From: an uncultured Dehalococcoidia bacterium
Lineage (GTDB): Bacteria > Chloroflexota > Dehalococcoidia > Tepidiformales > Tepidiformaceae
NCBI GenBank assembly: GCA_937954195.1
Contig: CALFYR010000669.1
Span: 1 to 7,580, forward strand
Direction: 5' to 3'
Length of the DNA stretch: 7,580 nt
Positions 1 through 6,406 of the stretch are shown here, in pieces. Under the pieces are notes generated by a model. That model was not told the DNA's origin. It worked only from the letters and a program-made list of their open reading frames with translations, and did not search any database. Position 1 is the first letter of the stretch; each line of letters begins with the position of its first letter. Both the position numbers and the translations under genes were made by a program.

Positions 1-17
1 CTACGGGGGTTCAGTGA

Positions 18-1469
18 ATGTCTGATCGACAAGCGCTGCTGTTGCGAAAGCTGCACCGGCCGCTCGGCATGCTTGGCGGGGCCTTGCTTGCCATGGCCGT
101 AATGTCAGCTGCCTACGCGCAGGAGCCAACAACGGACGAAGCGATCGCCGATATCGCGGGCGCACTCGATTCCACGTGGATCCTGGTCGCCGGCATGCTC
201 GTGTTCTTCATGCAGGCCGGGTTTGCCATGCTCACCGCCGGATTCGTCCGCGCGAAGAACACGGCAAACATCCTCATGAAGAACATGCTCGATGCCTGTT
301 TCGGCGGTATCAGCTTCTGGGCGGTTGGCTGGGCGTTCGCCTATGGCTCGTCCGATTCCTCGAACGGCTTCATCGGCATGGGGAACTTCTTCCTCAACGA
401 TTTCACCGACTACACCAGCTGGTTCTTCCAGTTCGCCTTCGCAGCCGCTGCCGCCACCATCGTCGCCGGCTCCCTCGCCGAACGCGTGAAGTTCTCGGCT
501 TACCTTATCTACACCGTCGTCATCACCGCCTTCATCTACCCCGTCGTCATCCACTGGGGATGGGATGTGAACGGCTGGATGTCTCCCTTCAAAGACAACC
601 CGGATGACCTCTTCATGGCCAGCGGCTACGTCGATTTCGCGGGTTCCGGCCTCGTCCACATGGTGGGCGGATGGGCCGGCCTCATGGGCGCCGCGATCGT
701 CGGGCCCCGCCTTGGCAAATTCGGTAAGGATGGCCGCGTCAACGCCATTCCTGGCCACAACATCTCCATCGCCAGCCTCGGCATGTTCATCCTCTGGTTC
801 GGCTGGTATGGGTTCAACCCCGGCTCCACCCTTGGCGTCACCGGCGGCCTCGTCGATCTCGCCGCCAAGGTCGCGGCCAACACCACCCTCGCGGCCGGTG
901 CCGGCGGCGTCACTGCCGTCCTGCTCGCCAAGCTCCTCACCAATCGCTACGACCCCGGTCTCGCCATCAACGGCGTCCTGGGCGGCCTCGTCGGCATCAC
1001 CGCACCCTGCGCCACCGTCGACCCCTGGGCTGCCATTGTCATCGGCGGCATCGGCGCAGGTGTGATGTACGCCGGCGTCCTCATCCTCGATAAGGTGAAG
1101 ATCGACGACCCGGTCGGCGCTTTCCCGGTTCATGGGTGCGCGGGCCTTTGGGGCGTCATCGCCGTCGGCCTCTTCTCTTCCGAGGATGGGATGATCCAGG
1201 CTGGCTACGCCAATCCCGACAAGTACGGCCTGCTCCTTGGCGGCGGTGCCGAACAGCTCATCATGCAGCTCATCGGTGCGGCAGCCATCATCGCCTGGGT
1301 CGTCGTCACCGCTGGCATCCTGTTCATGGCCATCAAGCTGACTGTCGGCCTCCGCGTCCCCGAGGACGAAGAACTCAAGGGCCTCGACCTCCTGGAGCAC
1401 GGCCTCGATTCCTACCCGGACTTCGGTCCGACCGGCTCCGGCGTCTTCAGCTCCGCCGGGGGCAAATAG
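18..1469 (+). CDS. amt: Ammonium transporter, Amt/Mep/Rh family
   Basis: A 483-residue inner-membrane channel that conducts ammonium or ammonia into the cell. Residues 1-34 look like a cleavable signal peptide (basic start, hydrophobic core, AYA-QE cleavage site), as in many bacterial Amt proteins. About eleven membrane segments follow from residue 53. The Amt signature is clear at 206-225 (DFAGSGLVHMVGGWAGLMGA). It carries Asp206 and the first pore histidine His214; the second, His372, lies in FPVHGCAGLWG. The FFQFAFA stretch (136-142) and WFGWYGFNPGS (260-270) match the two phenylalanine-gate regions. The cytoplasmic tail (447-465) has the conserved GLDLLEHG element that contacts PII, which fits the PII gene directly downstream. 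The start at 18 gives the complete signal peptide; a G-rich stretch at 5-10 may be its ribosome site. Length and motifs are normal for the family. The function is secure; only the preferred partner and the exact start are inferred. Confidence 0.97.
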   Translation: MSDRQALLLRKLHRPLGMLGGALLAMAVMSAAYAQEPTTDEAIADIAGALDSTWILVAGMLVFFMQAGFAMLTAGFVRAKNTANILMKNMLDACFGGISFWAVGWAFAYGSSDSSNGFIGMGNFFLNDFTDYTSWFFQFAFAAAAATIVAGSLAERVKFSAYLIYTVVITAFIYPVVIHWGWDVNGWMSPFKDNPDDLFMASGYVDFAGSGLVHMVGGWAGLMGAAIVGPRLGKFGKDGRVNAIPGHNISIASLGMFILWFGWYGFNPGSTLGVTGGLVDLAAKVAANTTLAAGAGGVTAVLLAKLLTNRYDPGLAINGVLGGLVGITAPCATVDPWAAIVIGGIGAGVMYAGVLILDKVKIDDPVGAFPVHGCAGLWGVIAVGLFSSEDGMIQAGYANPDKYGLLLGGGAEQLIMQLIGAAAIIAWVVVTAGILFMAIKLTVGLRVPEDEELKGLDLLEHGLDSYPDFGPTGSGVFSSAGGK

Positions 1470-1484
1470 TCCACGCCTCATTGC

Positions 1485-1517
1485 CCTTGGGGTGGGCGAA
1501 ACTCTCCCACCCCGGGG
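1485..1517 (+). terminator. Hairpin between amt and the PII gene
   Basis: GGGGTGGG (1489-1496) pairs perfectly with CCCACCCC (1506-1513) around a 9-nt loop. Two G-U and two C-G pairs extend the stem to 1485/1517. No T-run follows, so this is not a standard intrinsic terminator. It may partly end or stabilise the amt transcript, setting different Amt and PII levels. The structure is seen; the role is inferred. Confidence 0.4.
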
Positions 1518-1518
1518 C

Positions 1519-1524
1519 TACCAT
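1519..1524 (+). promoter_or_regulatory. Possible -10 element before the PII gene
   Basis: TACCAT fits a TANNNT-type -10 box and would place a start near 1531, giving a leader of about 44 nt. No good -35 is visible at the matching distance, where the hairpin lies. It could let the PII gene be transcribed separately from amt. Weak evidence. Confidence 0.2.
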
Positions 1525-1574
1525 ACCCACCGGCGAACATCGCTCTCAGCTAGTGGAAGGATGAGCAAAACCAT

Positions 1575-1913
1575 ATGAAGCGCATCGACGCAATCATCCG
1601 GCCTTCGCGGCTCCCCTTCGTCCGCGAAGCCCTGGAAGAACTCGGCTACGGTGGCATCACCGTCTCCGAAGTGAAGGGACACGGCAAGCAGCGCGGCCTT
1701 ACCGAACAATGGCGCGGCCGCGAATACAAGGTCGAGTACCTCTCCAAGGTCTGGATCCTCCTCGTCGTCAACGATGCCGACCTCGAAAAGGTCGTCACCA
1801 CCATCGTCGAATCAGCCCGCACGGGCGAAATTGGCGACGGCAAACTCTTCGTCGCGGATATCGTGGATGTCATCCGCGTCCGCACCGGCGAACGAGGCAA
1901 CGCGGCCGTCTAG
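1575..1913 (+). CDS. glnB: Nitrogen regulatory protein PII (GlnB/GlnK family)
   Basis: A 112-residue trimeric signal protein that reads 2-oxoglutarate and ATP/ADP and controls Amt and nitrogen-assimilation enzymes. It aligns end to end with the family: MKRIDAIIRP at the start, TVSEVKGHGKQRG leading into the T-loop (37-55), ARTGEIGDGKLFV at 81-93 and VIRVRTGERG at 99-108. Gln39, Lys90, Arg101 and Arg103, which bind nucleotide or effector in known PII proteins, are present. Tyr51, the residue uridylylated by GlnD in proteobacteria, is kept. Position 46, usually Tyr, is Trp, and position 49, Ser in cyanobacteria, is Arg. The gene lies 105 bp after amt, the arrangement typical of a GlnK that gates Amt, so glnK is an equally good name. 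The start is fixed by the conserved N-terminus. The nearest purine-rich site (GGAAGG, 1555-1560) is rather distant. A strong terminator follows. Confidence 0.97.
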   Translation: MKRIDAIIRPSRLPFVREALEELGYGGITVSEVKGHGKQRGLTEQWRGREYKVEYLSKVWILLVVNDADLEKVVTTIVESARTGEIGDGKLFVADIVDVIRVRTGERGNAAV

Positions 1914-1944
1914 CGGAAACGCTGAAGGCCACGAGCCACCATCG

Positions 1945-1982
1945 AAAAGGCGGCCGGAATTGCCTCCTCCGGCCGCCTTTTC
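1945..1982 (+). terminator. Rho-independent terminator after the PII gene
   Basis: GGCGGCCGGA (1949-1958) pairs perfectly with TCCGGCCGCC (1968-1977) around a 9-nt loop. Flanking AAAA (1945-1948) and TTTT (1978-1981) extend the pairing to 14 bp and supply the U-tract. It closes the amt-PII unit. The rest of the gap to 2140 shows only a weak TACCCT -10-like site at 2072-2077 and a possible 17-codon frame (2086-2139). Confidence 0.92.
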
Positions 1983-2140
1983 GCACCCCGGCCAGCTTGC
2001 CAGCCTCACCCTGGCTCCAGCACGCAAACCATCCGTAACCCGCCCGCAAAGAGCCGGAAACCGGGCGCCGCTACCCTGACACATCGTGGAAACCTGCGAC
2101 CGAGTGCGCCCCACCGGGGCCGGGAGTGAGAGGCGGTGAC

Positions 2141-2650
2141 ATGCCGATGAGTGGGGAATCCTTCGAACGCCGAGTGGAACTGCTCCGCAATTCGTGGGTC
2201 GAACGCCGCCAGCTCAAGGGCCTTGCAAGCGTCCACGACCTCGATTCACAGTTCAGCCTCCTCGCTACCCTCCACCAATGGTCCGAAGCTGCGGCCACCG
2301 ATATCCGGAAGGTCTACGGTGATTCCCTCGCCGTCAGCGTCAGCCCCCTTCCCCGCAAAGACGATTCCGTGCCCGCCTTCACCGTCACCCTCGGAAACAG
2401 CTACACCGTCACCTTCGTCCTCACCGAGCGTCGTCGCATGGGCGGCACGCGCTGGTTTATCTCCGTCACCGTCGGCTCCGGCGGCCCCGGCGGCGCAATC
2501 GTCGCCGCAGGCCCTGAACGGAGGAACGGTCAGTGGACACGGGGCCGCCTGGAAGACATCCTCCTCTCCGTCCTCGGCGCCTACGAACGCTCGCTCTCCG
2601 AAACCGGCAAACCCAACCCGGGCGCCTCATTCCGCGCCCGCGGCGCCTGA
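2141..2650 (+). CDS. Hypothetical protein, 169 residues
   Basis: I do not recognise this protein. It has no signal peptide or membrane segment and is probably cytoplasmic. Residues 5-60 look helical and charged. Residues 63-124 alternate like beta strands (SLAVSVSPL, AFTVTLGNSYTVTFVL, RWFISVTVG), ending in a glycine-rich GSGGPGGAI turn. A helix follows at 134-152 and a polar tail after that. This suggests a small alpha-beta fold, but no catalytic motif stands out. The ATG at 2141 is chosen because GAGAGG (2128-2133) sits 7 nt upstream. A GTG at 2126 (174 residues) and an ATG at 2147 are alternatives. C-ending codon use matches the neighbours, which supports real coding. Only 36 bp separate its stop from the next gene, but that gene appears to have its own promoter. 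Confidence 0.75.
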   Translation: MPMSGESFERRVELLRNSWVERRQLKGLASVHDLDSQFSLLATLHQWSEAAATDIRKVYGDSLAVSVSPLPRKDDSVPAFTVTLGNSYTVTFVLTERRRMGGTRWFISVTVGSGGPGGAIVAAGPERRNGQWTRGRLEDILLSVLGAYERSLSETGKPNPGASFRARGA

Positions 2651-2674
2651 CACACCCCTCCGCGCCGATTGCCC

Positions 2675-2680
2675 TACTAT
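2675..2680 (+). promoter_or_regulatory. -10 element positioned for a leaderless mRNA
   Basis: TACTAT ends exactly 6 nt before the ATG at 2687, so a start 7 nt downstream of the hexamer would fall on the A of the start codon. No ribosome-binding sequence lies between them (GGCCCC). This is the layout of leaderless genes in Deinococcus and Actinobacteria. No convincing -35 is visible: CTGACA at 2647-2652 is 22 nt away, which is too far. Confidence 0.45.
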
Positions 2681-2686
2681 GGCCCC

Positions 2687-3340
2687 ATGGCAGAGGTCAC
2701 CTACCCCGGCGAACTGAACGAACTCGACTTCGTCGAGGCCTACGCCCGCTCCGCACTCCGTAAGCCCGAGATGGCCGCCGATGCGGCCCTCCGCTCCCTC
2801 GTCTTCGCCGAAGCCGGCGACCGCGCCATCCTCGTCGGCCTCATCGCCCAGGAACTCGGTGAAGCCTGCCGCCGCCTGGTCGCGGTCTTCCAGGCGCTCT
2901 CCGACCGCCGCTACCCGATCGCCCGTTCCCTCCTGAAGCCGCTCCCCGGCGCGGCCGAATGGCGCGAGTTCATCCAGCGCGCAGCAACCATCTCCGCCGA
3001 ACAAATGGTCCGCGAACTCTCCCTCAACGACGACGCCCTCGAACCCGCACGCATCCTCCGCGCCCAACCGGACCTCACCGAACTCTCCGGCCTCGTCGCC
3101 GCCGCCGAAACCGGCAACCCCATGCTCCTCATCCCCGCCCTCTCCCGGAAGCACGTCCCCGATGAAGTCTGGCTCGCCGGCGTCGATGAGCGCGGCCAGT
3201 CCGTCGCCTCCAGCTTCGGCGCGGAAGAATCCGATGGCGCCACCCTCGCCGACCTCACCGGCGACATCTGCGCCATCGCCCGCGGATTCCTCCTCTCCTA
3301 CGTGAACGCCCGCCGGTCCGCCGGCCGCATCGAACCATGA
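2687..3340 (+). CDS. Hypothetical alpha-helical protein, 217 residues
   Basis: I do not recognise this protein. It is almost wholly helical by composition, soluble and acidic, with no signal peptide or membrane segment. Helices are suggested at 12-43, 44-73, 90-112, 129-141 and 185-208. One Cys lies at 61 and one at 195, with no metal-binding pattern. The ATG at 2687 is preferred over a TTG at 2669 because a -10 hexamer (2675-2680) falls between them and is placed for leaderless transcription from 2687. The stop TGA overlaps the next start as ATGA (3337-3340), so translation is probably coupled to the peptidase gene. The two may be made in fixed proportion and act together, but no function can be read from the sequence. 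Codon use is typical of the window. Confidence 0.8.
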   Translation: MAEVTYPGELNELDFVEAYARSALRKPEMAADAALRSLVFAEAGDRAILVGLIAQELGEACRRLVAVFQALSDRRYPIARSLLKPLPGAAEWREFIQRAATISAEQMVRELSLNDDALEPARILRAQPDLTELSGLVAAAETGNPMLLIPALSRKHVPDEVWLAGVDERGQSVASSFGAEESDGATLADLTGDICAIARGFLLSYVNARRSAGRIEP

Positions 3341-4356
3341 CCTGGCACCCCGGCCCCAAAGACGCCATCACCGACGTCGCCGGCATCAAAGTCGGCCACG
3401 TCACCGACCGCCGTGGAGCCACCGGCTGCACCGTCATCCTCTGCCCGGGCGCCAAAGCCGCCGCCGTCGATGCCCGCGGCGGCGCCCCCGGCACCCGCGA
3501 AACCGACGTCCTCCGCCTCGAAAACCTCGTGCGCACCTGCCACGCCGTCGTCCTCACCGGCGGCAGCGCCTTCGGCCTCGCCGCCGCCGATGGCGTCATG
3601 CGCTGGTGCGCCGAAGAGGGTATCGGCTTCGAAACCGCCGCCCGAAAAGTCCCGATCGTCTCCGCCGCTGTCCTCTACGACCTCGGCATCGGCGAGCCCG
3701 GCGCATACCCCACCGCCGAAGACGGCTACCGCGCCGCCGAACGCGCCACCAGCGGCCGCGTCCCCCAGGGGACCATCGGCGCGGGTACCGGCGCCACCGT
3801 CGCCAAGCTCCTCGGCCCCGAACGCGCCCTCAAAGGCGGCATCGGCACCGCCAGCGTCCTCGGCCCCGGCGGCCTCATCGTCGGCGCCATCGCCGCCGCC
3901 AACGCCGTCGGCTCCTTCTTCGAACCCGAAACCGGCGAAACCATCGCCGGCCCCCGCGCCGAAGCTGGCGGCTTCGTCGCCCTCCGCGAAGCCTTCGAAC
4001 AACGCACCCAGCAGATGGAAGCCCTCCTCCAGAACACCACCCTCATCTGCGTCGCCACCAACGCCGCCCTCGAACCCCACCACCTCCAGCGCGTCGCCGC
4101 ACAGGCCCACGATGGCTTCGCCCGCGTCGTCAGCCCCGCGCACACCCAGGGCGACGGCGATATCGCCTTCGCCCTCTCCATGGGCGCCAAAGAAACCAAA
4201 CCCTACGAACTCACCACCATCGGCGCCATGGCCTCCGAAGCCGTCTCCCGCGCCCTCCTCCGCAGCGTCACCGCCGCCACCGGCCTCAAAGGCGTCCCCT
4301 CCGCCGCCGAATGGCTCGCACAGCAACCTTTACCCAACTATCCGCCTGCGGAATGA
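3337..4356 (+). CDS. P1 family peptidase (S58, DmpA/NylC-like N-terminal nucleophile hydrolase)
   Basis: A 339-residue member of the family that includes the aminopeptidase DmpA, beta-peptidyl aminopeptidases and the nylon-oligomer hydrolase NylC. These enzymes cut themselves into alpha and beta chains and use the new N-terminal Ser or Thr as nucleophile. Visible family blocks are ITDVAGIKVGHVTD (11-24), VVLTGGSAFGLAAADGV (71-87), GTIGAGTGATVAK (145-157), the predicted cleavage block QNTTLICVATNAAL (232-245) and HTQGDGDIAFALSMG (269-283). By comparison with NylC, cleavage is expected at Asn233-Thr234, making Thr234 the nucleophile. There is no signal peptide, so it is probably cytoplasmic. 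Substrate cannot be read from the sequence; small peptides or amides are likely. The start overlaps the upstream stop (ATGA), implying translational coupling. Length is normal and no key block is missing. Confidence 0.93.
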   Translation: MTWHPGPKDAITDVAGIKVGHVTDRRGATGCTVILCPGAKAAAVDARGGAPGTRETDVLRLENLVRTCHAVVLTGGSAFGLAAADGVMRWCAEEGIGFETAARKVPIVSAAVLYDLGIGEPGAYPTAEDGYRAAERATSGRVPQGTIGAGTGATVAKLLGPERALKGGIGTASVLGPGGLIVGAIAAANAVGSFFEPETGETIAGPRAEAGGFVALREAFEQRTQQMEALLQNTTLICVATNAALEPHHLQRVAAQAHDGFARVVSPAHTQGDGDIAFALSMGAKETKPYELTTIGAMASEAVSRALLRSVTAATGLKGVPSAAEWLAQQPLPNYPPAE

Positions 4357-4402
4357 CCCCACCCCGCCAGCCCTCCGCCCTTCGGCCGATGTTCCCCATT
4401 TT

Positions 4403-4420
4403 ATGTGATTCGCGTCACAT
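4403..4420. promoter_or_regulatory. CRP/FNR-family operator (CRP-type palindrome)
   Basis: ATGTGA-TTCGCG-TCACAT is a perfect inverted repeat and matches the TGTGA-N6-TCACA consensus of CRP-type regulators at every consensus base. It is not the FNR core (TTGAT-N4-ATCAA). It lies about 84 bp before the two-domain cupredoxin gene. Its centre (4411.5) is about 51 nt from the start predicted by the promoter at 4428-4456, or near the class II position if a TAC-rich -10 at 4437-4445 is used. The regulator gene is not in the window. Confidence 0.7.
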
Positions 4421-4427
4421 GAACCGA

Positions 4428-4456
4428 TTGAACCCGTACTACTACAGGAGTACTGT
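4428..4456 (+). promoter_or_regulatory. Probable promoter of the two-domain cupredoxin gene
   Basis: TTGAAC (4428-4433) and TACTGT (4451-4456) are separated by 17 nt, placing a start near 4463. Both boxes are moderate matches. Overlapping TACTAC hexamers at 4437-4445 are an alternative -10. A small GGGT/ACCC hairpin (4465-4476) lies in the leader. GGAGGG (4485-4490) is the ribosome site, 13 nt before the ATG. Confidence 0.45.
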
Positions 4457-4503
4457 CCAAAACCGGGTCTTAACCCAACATTTCGGAGGGAGCACCGAGC
4501 ACC

Positions 4504-5619
4504 ATGAAGAAAGCCCTGCTGGCCCTGCCAGCCCTAGCCGTCGCAATCGCCGCCGTCTTCACCTCGACAGGCCAAACCGCCTTCGCCGATGAGGTCACCC
4601 TCAAGGTCCGCGCCGGCGATGGCGAAACCGGATACGCCGTCAACACCTTCCTCCCGGCCGATGTCTACATCTACGCCGGCGACACCCTCACCTGGGAATG
4701 GGATTGGCCCGAGCCACACTCCATCACCTTCGGCGAAATCATGGGCGACCCCAACCCGCCCAGCCACCCCGACGCCGCCGTCGTCGAATACGATGGCACC
4801 GAATTCGTCAACTCCGGGTTCCTCTTCCCGCAGGGTGGCGAAACCGCCTCCTTCTCCGTCAAATTCACCGAAGAAGGCACCTACGACTACTACTGCTTCA
4901 TCCACCCCTTCATGACCGGCCAGGTCTACGTCCAGGAACCCGGCGTCGGCGTCCAGGATACCCAGGTCGCCATCGATGCACGCGGCCAGGCCGCCTACAA
5001 CGACAACATCGCCGCCCTCAAGGCCGCAGCCGCAGCCGCCGCTGCCAAGCCCGTCGCCATCTCCTCCAAAGCTGGCGGTGGCCGCGAATTCACCCTCCAG
5101 GTCTCCAGCAACAACGACATCCCCGTCGGCGATGTCATGCAATTCTTCCCCGCCTCCCTCAACGTTGGCATCAACGATTCCGTCAAATTCGTCTCCAACG
5201 TCCACACCCCGCACGACATCCTCTTCGTGCCCCCGGGAGTCGACCTCAACGGCCCGCCACCGCCCGAACTCGCCGATTGGGACCCCTTCAGCGGCGGCGT
5301 GAACTATAGCCCGGGCGTCAAAGTCGATGGCTCCAAAGTCGTCGCCAGCCCCATCATCGGCCTCGAATTCCCCGATGGCACCAGCGCCAGCTTTAGCTTC
5401 GGCAAGACGGGCACCTACACCTACATCTGCGTCCTCCATGCCGAACAGGGCATGATGGGCACCATCAACGTCACCAGTGGCGCCCCCGGGGCGCCCAACA
5501 CCGGCGATACCCTCGCACCCACCTCGCAGTCCGGCACCATGGGCATCCTCCTCGTCGCCGGGTCTGTGGCCATTGCCATGGGCGCGACCACCATCGCCTT
5601 CGCAGCCTCCCGCCGCTAA
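4504..5619 (+). CDS. Membrane-anchored protein with two cupredoxin (plastocyanin-like) domains
   Basis: A 371-residue exported blue-copper protein. Residues 1-28 form a signal peptide ending in AFA-DE. Cupredoxin domain 1 (about 30-145) has predicted type 1 copper ligands His72, Cys131, His134 and Met137, with C-x2-H-x2-M spacing. An Ala/Lys-rich linker (about 158-190) follows. Domain 2 (about 194-324) has His237, Cys309, His312 and Met317 or Met318, with C-x2-H-x4-M spacing as in plant and cyanobacterial plastocyanin. Both domains show the usual beta pattern ending in YxYxC. A PNTGD motif (331-335), a hydrophobic stretch (345-368) and a terminal RR form a C-terminal anchor. It most likely carries electrons on the outer membrane face between respiratory complexes; the partners are unknown. 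A CRP-type site and promoter lie upstream. A ligand-complete domain pair on one chain suggests electron relay, but copper storage or delivery is also possible. Confidence 0.92.
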   Translation: MKKALLALPALAVAIAAVFTSTGQTAFADEVTLKVRAGDGETGYAVNTFLPADVYIYAGDTLTWEWDWPEPHSITFGEIMGDPNPPSHPDAAVVEYDGTEFVNSGFLFPQGGETASFSVKFTEEGTYDYYCFIHPFMTGQVYVQEPGVGVQDTQVAIDARGQAAYNDNIAALKAAAAAAAAKPVAISSKAGGGREFTLQVSSNNDIPVGDVMQFFPASLNVGINDSVKFVSNVHTPHDILFVPPGVDLNGPPPPELADWDPFSGGVNYSPGVKVDGSKVVASPIIGLEFPDGTSASFSFGKTGTYTYICVLHAEQGMMGTINVTSGAPGAPNTGDTLAPTSQSGTMGILLVAGSVAIAMGATTIAFAASRR

Positions 5620-5650
5620 CCCCGGCAAAAGCACCATCCCGCACCAACCT

Positions 5651-5696
5651 GGGGGAACGTCCCGCCCGTATGGGTAGGGCGCTCCCCCTCTTCTTC
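5651..5696 (+). terminator. Probable terminator between the two cupredoxin genes
   Basis: GGGGGA (5651-5656) pairs with TCCCCC (5683-5688). Inside, two CCC runs (5661-5663, 5665-5667) pair with two GGG runs (5677-5679, 5672-5674) around a GTAT loop, with small bulges. A pyrimidine tail, TCTTCTTC (5689-5696), follows. The stem is interrupted and the U-tract is poor, so read-through into the next gene is possible. Confidence 0.5.
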
Positions 5697-5751
5697 GCCC
5701 GTTCGAACCACCACCACACCGCGCGACCCCCGCGCACGCGGAGATACCACC

Positions 5752-6339
5752 ATGCGACCCCGAACCCTCGCCGCGGCCGCCGCCACCACCATCGCCCTCC
5801 TCCTCGCCGCAGCCTGTGGCGGCGACGACACCCCCGCGCCGACCCCGACGCCCGGCATCACGCTCACCCCGAGCGCGACGGCCAGCCACACCCCCACCAC
5901 CGGCCAGGCCACGCCGTCGCCGACGCCCACGGGCGCGCCGAGCGAGACGCCCACGCCCGAGCCGGTTACCGCCACCCCGACCAGCGCGCCCCCGACAGCC
6001 ACGCCCACCAGCGGCGGCGGCTCGCCCGCGACCCAGGTTGTCGTGCCGCCGACGCCGACCAAGGCGCCGCCGAGCAACAACCCGCTGAGCGTCACCGTCG
6101 GGGCCACCGCCGCGAACTTCTGGTCGCCTTCGAAGGTCACCATCGGCGTGGGCGGGACCGTCACGTGGAGTTGGGCGAACACCGCCCAGGCCCACAACGT
6201 CAAGGGCGACAACTTCAATTTCGGCCCCACCGACATCACCACGACGGATACGGTGAGCTACACGTTCACGACGCCGGGGACGTATTCGTACCGGTGCGAG
6301 GTGCATGTGGCGATGCGGGGGACGGTGGTGGTCGAGTAG
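5752..6339 (+). CDS. Cupredoxin (plastocyanin-like) lipoprotein
   Basis: A 195-residue exported lipoprotein with one blue-copper domain. Residues 1-21 are a lipoprotein signal ending in the lipobox LAAAC; Cys22 should be lipidated and anchor the protein to the outer face of the membrane. Residues 27-108 are a Pro/Thr/Ser-rich, probably extended linker that would hold the domain away from the membrane. The cupredoxin domain spans about 111-195, with predicted copper ligands His148, Cys182, His185 and Met188 (C-x2-H-x2-M, as in domain 1 of the upstream gene). Likely role: short-range electron carrier on the cell surface, possibly passing electrons to or from the two-domain protein encoded just upstream. 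GGAG (5740-5743) lies 8 nt before the ATG. It could share a transcript with the upstream gene if the intervening terminator leaks. The redox partner cannot be told from sequence. Confidence 0.92.
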   Translation: MRPRTLAAAAATTIALLLAAACGGDDTPAPTPTPGITLTPSATASHTPTTGQATPSPTPTGAPSETPTPEPVTATPTSAPPTATPTSGGGSPATQVVVPPTPTKAPPSNNPLSVTVGATAANFWSPSKVTIGVGGTVTWSWANTAQAHNVKGDNFNFGPTDITTTDTVSYTFTTPGTYSYRCEVHVAMRGTVVVE

Positions 6340-6342
6340 CCA

Positions 6343-6370
6343 ATTTTCGATTTGCGATTTTCGATTTTCG
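6343..6370. repeat. Four tandem heptamers, AT-rich
   Basis: ATTTTCG, ATTTGCG, ATTTTCG, ATTTTCG follow one another without a gap, only 3 bp after the lipoprotein stop. It is an AT-rich island in very GC-rich DNA. A G-rich stretch with four G-runs (6377-6415) follows. The role is unknown. No standard terminator is visible for either converging gene. Confidence 0.75.
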
Positions 6371-6406
6371 GTTGGCGGGGGTGGGTGGTGAGTGGGGGGT
6401 GTGAGT

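Noticed and set aside
105..1481. 458-codon minus-strand frame opposite amt
   Set aside because: It mirrors the Amt gene through strong third-position GC bias; Amt motifs on the plus strand are unambiguous.
3298..4326. 342-codon minus-strand frame opposite the peptidase
   Set aside because: Its Gly/Ala/Asp-rich composition has no recognisable motif; the S58 peptidase on the plus strand is clear.
4428..4456. FNR-type or heat-shock promoter
   Set aside because: The boxes fit a moderate housekeeping-type promoter and the operator matches CRP rather than the FNR core; nothing supports another sigma factor.
3606..4592. Arg-rich 328-codon plus-strand frame
   Set aside because: It is an out-of-frame shadow of the peptidase gene running into the cupredoxin gene; its Arg/Pro composition comes from GC-rich codons read in the wrong frame.
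4534..6306. 590-codon open frame on the minus strand
   Set aside because: It lies antisense to two clear cupredoxin genes with signal sequences and copper ligands. Its Gly/Asp/Arg-rich composition is the mirror image of C-ending codons.
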